DNA from: Sphingobacterium alkalisoli
GTDB taxonomy: Bacteria; Bacteroidota; Bacteroidia; Sphingobacteriales; Sphingobacteriaceae
NCBI RefSeq assembly: GCF_005049105.1
Contig: NZ_SUKA01000001.1
Coordinates: 496,001 to 560,000, forward strand
DNA length: 64,000 nucleotides
Reading direction: 5' to 3'
The notes below the pieces were generated by a model, which was not told where the DNA came from, searched no databases, and saw only the letters and a program-made list of their open reading frames with translations. A program made the position numbers and the translations under genes. Positions 9,059 through 15,892 of the stretch are shown here, piece after piece (position 1 is the stretch's first letter; each line of letters begins with the position of its first letter).

Positions 9059-9802
9059 CTACACAACGGACAAATACTTTTCAAACTCCTTCAATGACTT
9101 ATCAGAAGGGTGCAAATCAGTAACTAAATAACTTACATCTTTAAGAGGTGCTACACGCATCTTTTGATTAGAGTTTAGTTTCTCCGCAATACTTAAAATG
9201 GCGACGTGTTTAGAACATTTTATCATTGCACGTTTTATCTGTACAACTTCCCAGTCCGAATCTGTAATACCTTCTTCGACGGAAAGACTATTGGTTCCCA
9301 ATAAACAAAGATCGACGCGTATATCTGCCAATTCGTTAATAACCTGTGAGCCGGTAACAATATTCGTGTTTCTAGATAATTTGCCACCGATTAGGATTAC
9401 TTCAATGTTTTCCTTTTCCGCTAATTCGAGAGCTACAAGAGGGCTGATTGTAAAGAAAGTGCACTGTATGTCATTGGGAATCAGACGTGCTAATTCTATC
9501 ATGGTTGTACCCCCCCCAATTAAAACAGTCATGCCATTTGTGATTAGAGATAGTGCTTTGCTTGCAATTTCTTTTTTACCTTCTTTTGCGTATACGTTGC
9601 CTTCTTGGAAAGGGAATTGAAAAGATTTTGAAAGTGCTCCACCATATACTTTGATTACTTGTCCGTTTTCGGCCAGCTCATTTAGATCTCTTCGAATAGT
9701 ATCTTCAGAGACGTTCAGCTGGACACTAAGATCTGATGAAAGCACTTTATTGTGCAGATTTATTTGATGGACGATGTAAGCTTGTCTTTCTTCTTTAAGC
9801 AT
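9059..9802 (-). CDS. DeoR/GlpR family transcriptional regulator
   Basis: A 247-residue repressor-type protein: an N-terminal helix-turn-helix (about 1-57, with LSSDLSVQLNVSEDTIRRDLNEL and KVYGGA, the DeoR signature) and a C-terminal DeoR sensor domain with the phosphosugar-binding loop IGGGTT (about 95-100) and LLGTNSL. DeoR regulators usually bind a sugar phosphate and control sugar catabolism genes. It follows the repeat-protein gene by 14 bases on the same strand, so both may be co-transcribed; no catabolic target is adjacent. It is convergent with the CapA gene, with no clear terminator in the 36-base gap. Confidence 0.92.
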   Translation of the reverse strand: MLKEERQAYIVHQINLHNKVLSSDLSVQLNVSEDTIRRDLNELAENGQVIKVYGGALSKSFQFPFQEGNVYAKEGKKEIASKALSLITNGMTVLIGGGTTMIELARLIPNDIQCTFFTISPLVALELAEKENIEVILIGGKLSRNTNIVTGSQVINELADIRVDLCLLGTNSLSVEEGITDSDWEVVQIKRAMIKCSKHVAILSIAEKLNSNQKMRVAPLKDVSYLVTDLHPSDKSLKEFEKYLSVV

Positions 9803-9816
9803 GAGTATATGTTTTA

Positions 9817-10824
9817 TTATTGATCATTTTCTTTAGTGTCGGAATCCACAGATTTGGTTGTACCTGCTTTGAATCGGGGTTTAAATCCTGTGGGCTTGGT
9901 AACGATAGATGTTTCATCAGCAGCGTTACTTTCGCTTTCTTCTTCTTGAATCTTTTCGGTGGTAGCGGATTTGGTTGTACCTGCTTTGAATCGGGGTTTA
10001 AATCCTGTGGGCTTGGTAACGATAGATGTTTCATCAGCAGCATTACTTTCGCTTTCTTCTTCTTGAATTTTTTCGGTGGTAGCGGATTTGGTTGTACCTG
10101 CTTTGAATCGGGGTTTAAATCCTGTGGGCTTGGTAACGATAGATGTTTCATCAGCAACGTTACTTTCGATTTCTTCTTCTTGAATCTTTTCGGTGGTAGC
10201 GGATTTGGTTGTGCCTGCTTTGAATCGAGGTTTAAATCCTGTGGGCTTGGTAACGATAGGCGTTTCATCAGCAACGTTACTTTCGATTTCTTCTTCTTGA
10301 ATCTTTTCGGTGGTAGCGGATTTGGTTGTGCCTGCTTTGAATCGAGGTTTAAATCCTGTGGGCTTGGTAACGATAGGCGTTTCATCAGCAACGTTGCTTC
10401 CGATTTCTTCTTCTTGAATTTTTTCGGTGGTAGCGGATTTGGTTGCACCTGCTTTGAATCGCGGTTTAAAACCGACTGACTCCTTAGCTTGTTGTTGCTC
10501 GTTAGTCGTTTCCGTTGATATTTTAGAGATTATCGTTTTGGATGCAATTTCATTTGGTTCAGGTCCTAATACGGGATTGTTGCCTTCCTTGGCTACGTCA
10601 GCTTGGAACGATGTAAGCGTTTGTATTGGTTTGGAGTTTTCTATTTCTTGTATTTTATAGTTTTTTCTGAGTTTATTGAACCAAAATTTCTTACTATGAT
10701 CAAAACTTTTTTCGCCCATAGCATTATAATGGCTTTTGAACTCTTCATAAAGCGGTAAATTTGATTGCTTTAAAGCAATCAAATCAATTTTTTTCCTAAC
10801 AAAAAAATCTTCGAAGGTCAGCAT
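9817..10824 (-). CDS. repeat protein with five 39-residue tandem units
   Basis: A 335-residue cytoplasmic-looking protein with no signal peptide. Residues 1-60 are a distinct domain (LTFEDFFVRKKIDLIALKQ at the start, later GEKSFDHSKKFWFNKLRK). A linker to about residue 115 is followed by five 39-residue units and a sixth partial one, each opening with FKPRFKAG, then a Lys/Thr-rich stretch and an acidic stretch (QEEE, ADET). The product is a charged, low-complexity polyampholyte, probably disordered. I do not recognise a function; similar short FKPRF-type repeats may be lineage-specific in Sphingobacteriaceae. A TACATTTG element lies 3 bases upstream of the ATG, implying a leaderless transcript. 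Confidence 0.75.
   Translation of the reverse strand: MLTFEDFFVRKKIDLIALKQSNLPLYEEFKSHYNAMGEKSFDHSKKFWFNKLRKNYKIQEIENSKPIQTLTSFQADVAKEGNNPVLGPEPNEIASKTIISKISTETTNEQQQAKESVGFKPRFKAGATKSATTEKIQEEEIGSNVADETPIVTKPTGFKPRFKAGTTKSATTEKIQEEEIESNVADETPIVTKPTGFKPRFKAGTTKSATTEKIQEEEIESNVADETSIVTKPTGFKPRFKAGTTKSATTEKIQEEESESNAADETSIVTKPTGFKPRFKAGTTKSATTEKIQEEESESNAADETSIVTKPTGFKPRFKAGTTKSVDSDTKENDQ
9851..10470. repeat. 117-bp in-frame tandem repeat, five full copies plus a partial sixth
   Basis: The word GATTTGGTTG, with one change in the last copy, recurs at 9851, 9968, 10085, 10202, 10319 and 10436, an exact period of 117 bases (39 codons). The copies differ by a few substitutions that change step by step along the array: the two copies nearest the C-terminus are the same at protein level, and differences accumulate towards the N-terminal end. 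Because 117 is a multiple of three, frames on both strands stay open through the array and produce spurious long ORFs. Confidence 0.97.
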
Positions 10825-10940
10825 TCACAAATGTAACGAATTGTAGAGACAATTAAAACTTACATGAGCAATGTTGAGAAACAACGATAAAATAAGACTA
10901 GTGATTCCTTCTAAGTGTTGGAATAGATGTTTTTAGAAGA

Positions 10941-10963
10941 AAAGAGGGATGATAACCCTCTTT
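10941..10963 (-). terminator. hairpin terminator downstream of yebC
   Basis: AAAGAGGG (10941-10948) and CCCTCTTT (10956-10963) form an 8-bp stem with a 7-base loop. Read leftward, the stem is followed by a T-rich tail (TTCTTCT), so it probably ends the tdh-yebC transcript. Confidence 0.7.
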
Positions 10964-10995
10964 AATATCTCCGGTAAAAAATAATGTATGGATTT

Positions 10996-11721
10996 TTAAT
11001 CCATGTTATGATATACTGCTTGCACATCATCATCATCTTCGATCTTGTCGATCAGTTTTAGCACGTCTACGGCTTGTTCTTCTGTCAAGGACGAATGCGT
11101 TAGTGAAATTCTTTCCAACTTCGCAGAAGTTACTTCTATTCCTTTTTCTTCCAGCAATTTCTGCATATTACCAAAATCTTCGAAAGAAGTCTGCAAGACC
11201 ACTATATCATTTCCTTCTTCATCTGATTCCACGTATAGTTCTTCCAACCCACCATCAATCAATTCAAGTTCCAATTCTTCTACGTCCAATTCCTCCGCTG
11301 CAGGGAAGCGGAACATGGACTTACGTTGAAAGATGAAATCCAGAGATCCTGTCTTGCCGAGGGATCCTCCTGCCTTGGTGAAATAGCTTCGGATATTAGC
11401 AACTGTACGATTCGTATTATCTGTGGCTGTTTCGATTAGTATAGGTACTCCATGTGGGCCGTAGCCTTCGTAAACAAATTCCTCGTAACCCTTTGAATCT
11501 TTTTCTGAAGCTCTTTTGATAGCCGCCTCAACACGATCTTTAGGCATGTTTACTGCTTTCGAATTTTGAATGGCAGTGCGTAAACGAGAATTGTTTTCTG
11601 CGTGTGGCCCGCCTTCTTTGACAGCAATAGCAATTTCTTTACCTAAACGTGTGAACTGGACTGCCATTTTAGCCCAGCGTTTAAATTTTCTTTCTTTTCT
11701 AAATTCAAAAGCTCTACCCAT
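10996..11721 (-). CDS. yebC: YebC/PmpR (TACO1) family protein
   Basis: A 241-residue protein, full length for the family, beginning MGRAFEFRKERKFKRWAKM and containing the typical PKDRVEAAIKRA and YEGYGPHGVPILIETATDN segments. YebC proteins were annotated as DNA-binding regulators; work on several members points to a role in relieving ribosome stalling, especially on proline runs. It starts 4 bases after the threonine dehydrogenase stop codon, so both are co-transcribed, with a hairpin terminator after its stop. The family assignment is certain; which role dominates here is not visible. Confidence 0.95.
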   Translation of the reverse strand: MGRAFEFRKERKFKRWAKMAVQFTRLGKEIAIAVKEGGPHAENNSRLRTAIQNSKAVNMPKDRVEAAIKRASEKDSKGYEEFVYEGYGPHGVPILIETATDNTNRTVANIRSYFTKAGGSLGKTGSLDFIFQRKSMFRFPAAEELDVEELELELIDGGLEELYVESDEEGNDIVVLQTSFEDFGNMQKLLEEKGIEVTSAKLERISLTHSSLTEEQAVDVLKLIDKIEDDDDVQAVYHNMD

Positions 11722-11725
11722 TTGA

Positions 11726-12673
11726 TTATCCGTTTCTTTTAAGATTATTGATCATGTCTTTTGCCATAGCCGCCAAATCAAATTCTAGCTCCCAATTCCA
11801 ATCTTTACGCGCATAGTCATCTTCGATACTTTGGGGCCATGAGTTGGCAATTGTTTGACGAGGGTCTCCCTCTTTATAAGACATTTCAAAATTAGGAAGA
11901 ATTTTTTTAATTTCTTTCGCAATCTCAGTAGGTGTAAAACTTACACCGGCTAAATTATAGCTCGAGCGAATCGTTAGGTTCTCTGCAGGAGCATCCATGA
12001 GTTGGATGGTAGCGCGCACAGCATCTTCCATATACATCATTGGTAGAGCAGTGTCTTCCGACAAAAAACATTGATATTTTCCAGTTCTTAAGGCTTCAAA
12101 AAATATATGAATGGCATAATCAGTGGTTCCTCCTCCGGGCTGCGTTTTCCATGAAATAATACCAGGGTAGCGAATACTGCGTATATCTAATCCGTATTTG
12201 TTATGGTAATATTCGCTAAGTCGCTCGCCAGCCAGTTTGGAAATGCCATAAATGCTATTGGGATCCATCACACAATATTGAGGTGTATTTTTTTTAGGTG
12301 AATGTGGGCCAAAAACGGCTATTGAACTAGGCCAAAAAATCTTTTTTATATCCAATTCAACGGCTATATCCAATACGTTCAACAATCCATTCATATTGAG
12401 ATCCCAGGCTTTCTGAGGATATTGTTCACCCGTAGCAGATAGCATCGCAGCTAATAAGTAGATTTGGGTTGGTTTATGTTTCAGAAAAAGCGACTTAAGC
12501 TCTACTTTGTCGAGAACGTTAGCAGGTTCAAATATTTCATTTTCGCCTAAAGTTTGCGGCTCACGTATATCTGAGGTAATGATTTGTTGGCTTCCAAATT
12601 TGTTTCTTAGAGCCATTGCTAACTCCGTTCCGATTTGGCCGTTGGCACCAAGAATAATAATCGTTTCTTTCAT
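11726..12673 (-). CDS. L-threonine 3-dehydrogenase, SDR (epimerase-like) type
   Basis: A 315-residue extended short-chain dehydrogenase with NAD-binding GANGQIG (9-15), the catalytic Tyr/Lys pair Y142 and K146 in IYGISK, and PSSIAVFGP. The later GGGTTDYAIHIFFEAL segment matches the SDR-type L-threonine dehydrogenases, which oxidise threonine to 2-amino-3-ketobutyrate for conversion to glycine and acetyl-CoA. No kbl gene (the usual partner) is in the window. It is first in an operon with yebC and is preceded by a 160-base leader with its own promoter and strong secondary structure. A related UDP-sugar epimerase function is a less likely alternative. Confidence 0.85.
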   Translation of the reverse strand: MKETIIILGANGQIGTELAMALRNKFGSQQIITSDIREPQTLGENEIFEPANVLDKVELKSLFLKHKPTQIYLLAAMLSATGEQYPQKAWDLNMNGLLNVLDIAVELDIKKIFWPSSIAVFGPHSPKKNTPQYCVMDPNSIYGISKLAGERLSEYYHNKYGLDIRSIRYPGIISWKTQPGGGTTDYAIHIFFEALRTGKYQCFLSEDTALPMMYMEDAVRATIQLMDAPAENLTIRSSYNLAGVSFTPTEIAKEIKKILPNFEMSYKEGDPRQTIANSWPQSIEDDYARKDWNWELEFDLAAMAKDMINNLKRNG

Positions 12674-12741
12674 CTAAAATAAATTAATTATAAACGTGAG
12701 GATTCAATTGCATAAATGAACCTGTTCCCCTCAATCGCTGT

Positions 12742-12828
12742 TTAAGGTGATGAACCCTGTCTACCGTAAGCAAGCATGAGCTGTTTTGTCTGTTCTTTTT
12801 TTGAGCGGTAGCTCCTGCAGGGGCTCAT
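12742..12828 (-). CDS. possible 28-residue small ORF in the tdh leader
   Basis: An ATG 5 bases after the TATCTTTG promoter element opens a 28-codon frame (starts MSPCRSYRSKKEQ, ends GRQGSSP) and stops 68 bases before the threonine dehydrogenase ATG. Because the ATG is so close to the promoter, it would be translated from a leaderless mRNA. The peptide is basic and is not Thr- or Gly-rich, so it does not look like a classical attenuation peptide. The same bases form the stem and loop of the structured leader, which explains the sequence at least as well. Low confidence. Confidence 0.2.
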   Translation of the reverse strand: MSPCRSYRSKKEQTKQLMLAYGRQGSSP

Positions 12829-12834
12829 GCCTGC
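12761..12834 (-). ncRNA. structured leader RNA element upstream of the threonine dehydrogenase operon
   Basis: In the leftward RNA, GCAGGCAUGAGC (12834-12823) pairs with GCUCAUGCUUGC (12781-12770): 12 pairs including one G-U, enclosing 41 bases. Inside is a small hairpin GAGC-UACC-GCUC (12814-12803), and its CUACCG (12811-12806) is fully complementary to CGGUAG (12766-12761) just 3' of the main stem, which could make a pseudoknot. An alternative hairpin, GCAGG with CCUGC, competes with the main stem. The expected transcript start (about 12830) is at the foot of the stem. Switch-like behaviour is an inference; a REP-like DNA palindrome is an alternative. I do not recognise a known riboswitch class. 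Confidence 0.5.
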
Positions 12835-12865
12835 AAAGATATATCTTTTATAGCGTTTCTGTCAA
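12834..12865 (-). promoter_or_regulatory. Bacteroidota-type promoter of the tdh leader
   Basis: On the minus strand, TTG (12865-12863), a 21-base spacer and TATCTTTG (12841-12834) form a full consensus promoter. It overlaps the last codon of the upstream lamin-tail gene and directs transcription into the leader of the threonine dehydrogenase gene, so tdh-yebC has its own start independent of the gene before it. Confidence 0.75.
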
Positions 12866-14541
12866 TACCCGATCGATTTGTTGGTAAGCACAAAACCTCC
12901 CTTGTATACCTCGTGATTCCCGTTTTTATCATATGCCTCCATTCTATAAATATAGAATCCCGAAGGAGAAATTTGTCCATTTTCGGATCTTCCGTCCCAT
13001 TGGATTTTTCCAGAAGCACCTGCACTTTGATTACGAATCAATCGGTTGACTGGTCTCCCTCTATCATCAAATATTGTTACATTTAACATCATACTTGGTG
13101 ACAAGAATTCATAGTTTATCTCCAGTTGATCTTCAAAATTGTCATCATCAGGAGACATCGTTTTTGATGTTAAAGACACATTGTTTTTTTGAAAAAAGTT
13201 ATCCACATTTGTTGAATTAAGGTAGCCAGGAGTTGCCCCTCCAGCTAGAGTGGACGCAGATGTAAAATTTTTAGGACTATTTGTCGGCAGGTGAAAATAT
13301 TGTCTTTCAAGCGATACACCCTTTACATTCGTCAAGAACGGTCGATGCATACTAGAGGAGTAATAGAGCGAATCTACTAAAATATGATTTGAAAAAAGTG
13401 TGACATTTCCCTGCTCATTAGGATAAGGGGGAAGGCTTGGTATCTCGACAATATTGTCGGACAGAGCAGATGGGTAATTTTTTAGAATGTTGTTTTTGTC
13501 GGTTGTAAGCACCAAATATTGCTGGGGATTGAACAATAAGCGGTTCACAGTAATGGTTCGGTTCCCCAGCTTCCAGTTTTGAAGATTGATAATATTATTA
13601 GATTGATTGTATAATTCTACAAAGTCCACTCCGTTATTCTTTGGGTTAAAGAGGACCTCATTAATGACAATATGATTAAATGCAATATCGCCTTGTATAA
13701 AGAAATGTAGTTTCTTTTCGGAAGAATTACTCCCACACCAACTAAAAGGGGATAAAGAAAGTGTGTAATCAAAAGATTCGGCAAAAGCAGAATGGAAAAT
13801 TAACAATAGGCTGTCTGTATTATTTTTCCATTCTATTCTTGCGGGTATTCCTATGTTATTGTCAATTACAAATAAATCTTTTTGTAAATTTTCCAAATAA
13901 GCTTTCGGAGTGTTGAAAGTCAATGCGATCGTATTATTTTCCACTTTCGATGATAAAATCTCAATTTCAGGAAAATAAAATCGATCAGCTATCGAGTTCG
14001 GTTTACACGGTGTGCCTCCAGCTGGAGCCTCGGATGCGCGCCAACCCAATGCGGAGTTACACATAAAATTGGCATTAATGCGTTCAAGGCTCCATCCTCC
14101 ATTTTTTTTGGTGGAACTTTTATACCAGCTGTCTGTGTAGTTAACTTGGTCTACGCCGTTGTCTCCAGCTAGTGTAATACTGGTTCCACTATTGGTGAGG
14201 GTTGGCCAGTTGTTTAGAGCCAAGCTGTTCCCAAACCTTTCATAGAATGGCTGGGCTGTCTCACTACATAACAATACGTATTGATTAGGAGGTAAAAAAT
14301 ATTCTGGTAGTGCGGTTGTTTTATTTGATATCGTTAGCGTGTAATGAGAGAGATTTATTGTGTTATCTCCAATGTTAAGTAACTCTATATATTCGTGGTT
14401 AGGAAGTTTCCCGTTGGAAGGGTTTGCCATTATTTCATTTATGATCAGAGACTGGGATTGTAAATTGGCCGTTATAAACAAGGTGAACAATATTAAAATC
14501 CATTTCAAATGGAGGAAAAATATATGCTCTAAAAATGTCAT
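12862..14541 (-). CDS. secreted protein with two lamin-tail domains and a FlgD-like/sorting C-terminus
   Basis: A 559-residue exported protein. After a signal peptide (cleavage near residue 30, after LQSQS) there are two lamin-tail (LTD) beta-sandwich domains: about 30-150 (starts LIINEIMANPS, with HEYIELLN) and about 290-410 (starts IVINEVLFNPK, with VDFVELYN). The C-terminal 90 residues (PDDDNFEDQLEINY, then GRPVNRLIRN, SGFYIYRMEAYD) resemble the FlgD-Ig-like/gliding-associated ends of type IX-secreted proteins. LTD proteins in bacteria are cell-surface or associated with exported nucleases, but no catalytic domain is seen here. Role: surface structure or adhesion, inferred. It is transcribed from its own consensus promoter. 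Confidence 0.85.
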   Translation of the reverse strand: MTFLEHIFFLHLKWILILFTLFITANLQSQSLIINEIMANPSNGKLPNHEYIELLNIGDNTINLSHYTLTISNKTTALPEYFLPPNQYVLLCSETAQPFYERFGNSLALNNWPTLTNSGTSITLAGDNGVDQVNYTDSWYKSSTKKNGGWSLERINANFMCNSALGWRASEAPAGGTPCKPNSIADRFYFPEIEILSSKVENNTIALTFNTPKAYLENLQKDLFVIDNNIGIPARIEWKNNTDSLLLIFHSAFAESFDYTLSLSPFSWCGSNSSEKKLHFFIQGDIAFNHIVINEVLFNPKNNGVDFVELYNQSNNIINLQNWKLGNRTITVNRLLFNPQQYLVLTTDKNNILKNYPSALSDNIVEIPSLPPYPNEQGNVTLFSNHILVDSLYYSSSMHRPFLTNVKGVSLERQYFHLPTNSPKNFTSASTLAGGATPGYLNSTNVDNFFQKNNVSLTSKTMSPDDDNFEDQLEINYEFLSPSMMLNVTIFDDRGRPVNRLIRNQSAGASGKIQWDGRSENGQISPSGFYIYRMEAYDKNGNHEVYKGGFVLTNKSIGY

Positions 14542-14581
14542 CTATGATTTAATCTTATAATTGGTAGCTACAGATACAAAC

Positions 14582-14613
14582 CAAATATACAGAATCGGTT
14601 TTGGTTCGCCAAA
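14582..14613 (-). promoter_or_regulatory. promoter of the lamin-tail protein gene
   Basis: On the minus strand TTTG (14613-14610), a 20-base spacer and TATATTTG (14589-14582) match the phylum consensus. The ATG at 14541 is about 35 bases downstream of the expected start site. Confidence 0.7.
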
Positions 14614-14748
14614 CTGTTATACGAAATGGTGTTAAGATCATGTTGTCTTTTTTTGCGAATTCAACTGTATTTTTTATGATTTTTTAAAAAAAATGCCGAT
14701 TTATTATAAAAATTTTAATGATTATATAAATTGCTCATCATTATTTAC

Positions 14749-14785
14749 TATGTTTGACAACTGAACTCTAATGGGCGGTTGTCAA
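14749..14785 (+). promoter_or_regulatory. asd -7 element overlapped by an inverted repeat
   Basis: TATGTTTG at 14749-14756 fits the -7 box; no TTG lies at the right distance upstream. TTGACAAC (14754-14761) and GTTGTCAA (14778-14785) form an 8-bp inverted repeat with a 16-base centre that begins inside the -7 box, as expected for a repressor operator or a 5'-end hairpin. Of 279 bases between 14541 and 14821, the rest is AT-rich without other features. Confidence 0.4.
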
Positions 14786-14820
14786 GAAAAATTTAAATAT
14801 AATATAAGTAAATAAGTACT

Positions 14821-15813
14821 ATGAAAGTAGCTGTAGTAGGCGCGACAGGGCTTGTCGGATCAGAAATGTTAACAGTATTAGCGGAACGTAATTTCCCCGT
14901 AACAGAATTAATTCCAGTAGCATCAGAGCGGAGCAAAGGGAAGGAAATCGAATTCAAGGGGAAGAAGTATAAAGTAGTAACACCAACGGAAGCTATCGGG
15001 TTGAAGCCAGATGTGGCGCTATTCTCTGCAGGTGGCAGTACTTCTACAGAGTATGCTCCACTATTTGCAAATGCAGGAATTACAGTAATTGATAATTCTT
15101 CAGCTTGGCGTATGGATCCTTCCAAAAAATTAATTGTCCCTGAGGTAAATGGAGACATATTGACTGCTGCTGATAAAATTATTGCCAATCCAAATTGTTC
15201 GACAATACAGATGGTTGTTGTACTTAAGCCGCTACATGATAAATACAAAATTAAGCGCGTAGTTGTTTCTACTTACCAATCAGTAACCGGCACGGGCGTG
15301 AAGGCGGTACAACAATTGAATGATGAACGTGCAGGAATTGAAGGCGAAAAGGCATATCCCTACCCAATCGATATGAATGTTATTCCTCATATTGATGTGT
15401 TCCAAGAGAATGGATATACGAAAGAGGAAATGAAAATGATCAAGGAGACTAACAAGATTATGCAAGATGATTCCATTAAAGTTACAGCTACTACAGTTCG
15501 TATTCCAGTTGTAGGAGGTCATTCCGAGTCTGTAAATATTGAATTTGAGAGTGAATTTGATTTAGATGAATTGCGTAGAGTTATTGCTTCGCAAGACGGC
15601 GTTCTTATAGTGGACAATCCAGCAAATTTAGAATACCCTATGCCAAGAGATGCACATGGGAAAGACGAAGTTTTTGTTGGGCGTATTCGTCGTGACGAAT
15701 CACAACCGAAAACAGTTAATCTTTGGATTGTAGCGGATAACCTCAGAAAAGGAGCTGCGACAAATGCGGTTCAAGTGGCGGAGTTGTTAGCAAAGAAAAG
15801 CTTAATAGGGTAA
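14821..15813 (+). CDS. asd: aspartate-semialdehyde dehydrogenase
   Basis: A 330-residue enzyme that reduces aspartyl phosphate to aspartate semialdehyde, the branch point to lysine/diaminopimelate, threonine and methionine. It has the N-terminal NADP-binding GATGLVGSEM (8-17), the nucleophile C126 in NPNCSTIQMV, and the substrate-binding/catalytic region around RIPVVGGHSESVNIE. Length and motifs are complete. It is monocistronic, flanked upstream by an inverted repeat over its -7 box and downstream by a very strong terminator shared with the convergent Kelch gene. Near neighbours do not include other lysine or threonine biosynthesis genes, although a threonine-degrading enzyme lies 2 kb away. 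Confidence 0.97.
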   Translation: MKVAVVGATGLVGSEMLTVLAERNFPVTELIPVASERSKGKEIEFKGKKYKVVTPTEAIGLKPDVALFSAGGSTSTEYAPLFANAGITVIDNSSAWRMDPSKKLIVPEVNGDILTAADKIIANPNCSTIQMVVVLKPLHDKYKIKRVVVSTYQSVTGTGVKAVQQLNDERAGIEGEKAYPYPIDMNVIPHIDVFQENGYTKEEMKMIKETNKIMQDDSIKVTATTVRIPVVGGHSESVNIEFESEFDLDELRRVIASQDGVLIVDNPANLEYPMPRDAHGKDEVFVGRIRRDESQPKTVNLWIVADNLRKGAATNAVQVAELLAKKSLIG

Positions 15814-15829
15814 AGGTCTAAGTTAGTTA

Positions 15830-15878
15830 CCCCATAAAAAAAGCTAGTGCACAAATTGCACTAGCTTTTTTTATGGGG
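15830..15878. terminator. bidirectional terminator between asd and the Kelch lipoprotein gene
   Basis: A perfect 22-bp inverted repeat (arms 15830-15851 and 15857-15878) with a 5-base loop. Each arm contains seven A or T residues next to a GC-containing core (GCTAGTGCA / TGCACTAGC), so the hairpin has a U-run in either direction and should stop both convergent transcripts. Confidence 0.93.
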
Positions 15879-15892
15879 TATAATCTTTATTG

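Noticed and set aside
9851..10470. Regularly spaced repeats as a CRISPR-like array
   Set aside because: The copies are contiguous 117-bp units with no unique spacers, lie in a coding frame, and no cas genes are present.
9820..10479. A 219-codon plus-strand ORF and a 217-codon minus-strand ORF over the repeat array
   Set aside because: They arise because the repeat period is a multiple of three, so any frame lacking a stop in one copy lacks it in all. The translations are low-complexity (Cys/Phe/Gly-rich or Pro/Lys/Leu-rich) and have no start context.
12674..12861. tmRNA, SRP RNA or 6S RNA in the gap before the threonine dehydrogenase gene
   Set aside because: No tRNA-like ends with GGTTCGA-type arm, no SRP GGAAG core motif and no long near-complete hairpin with central bulge were found; the pattern fits only a leader structure.
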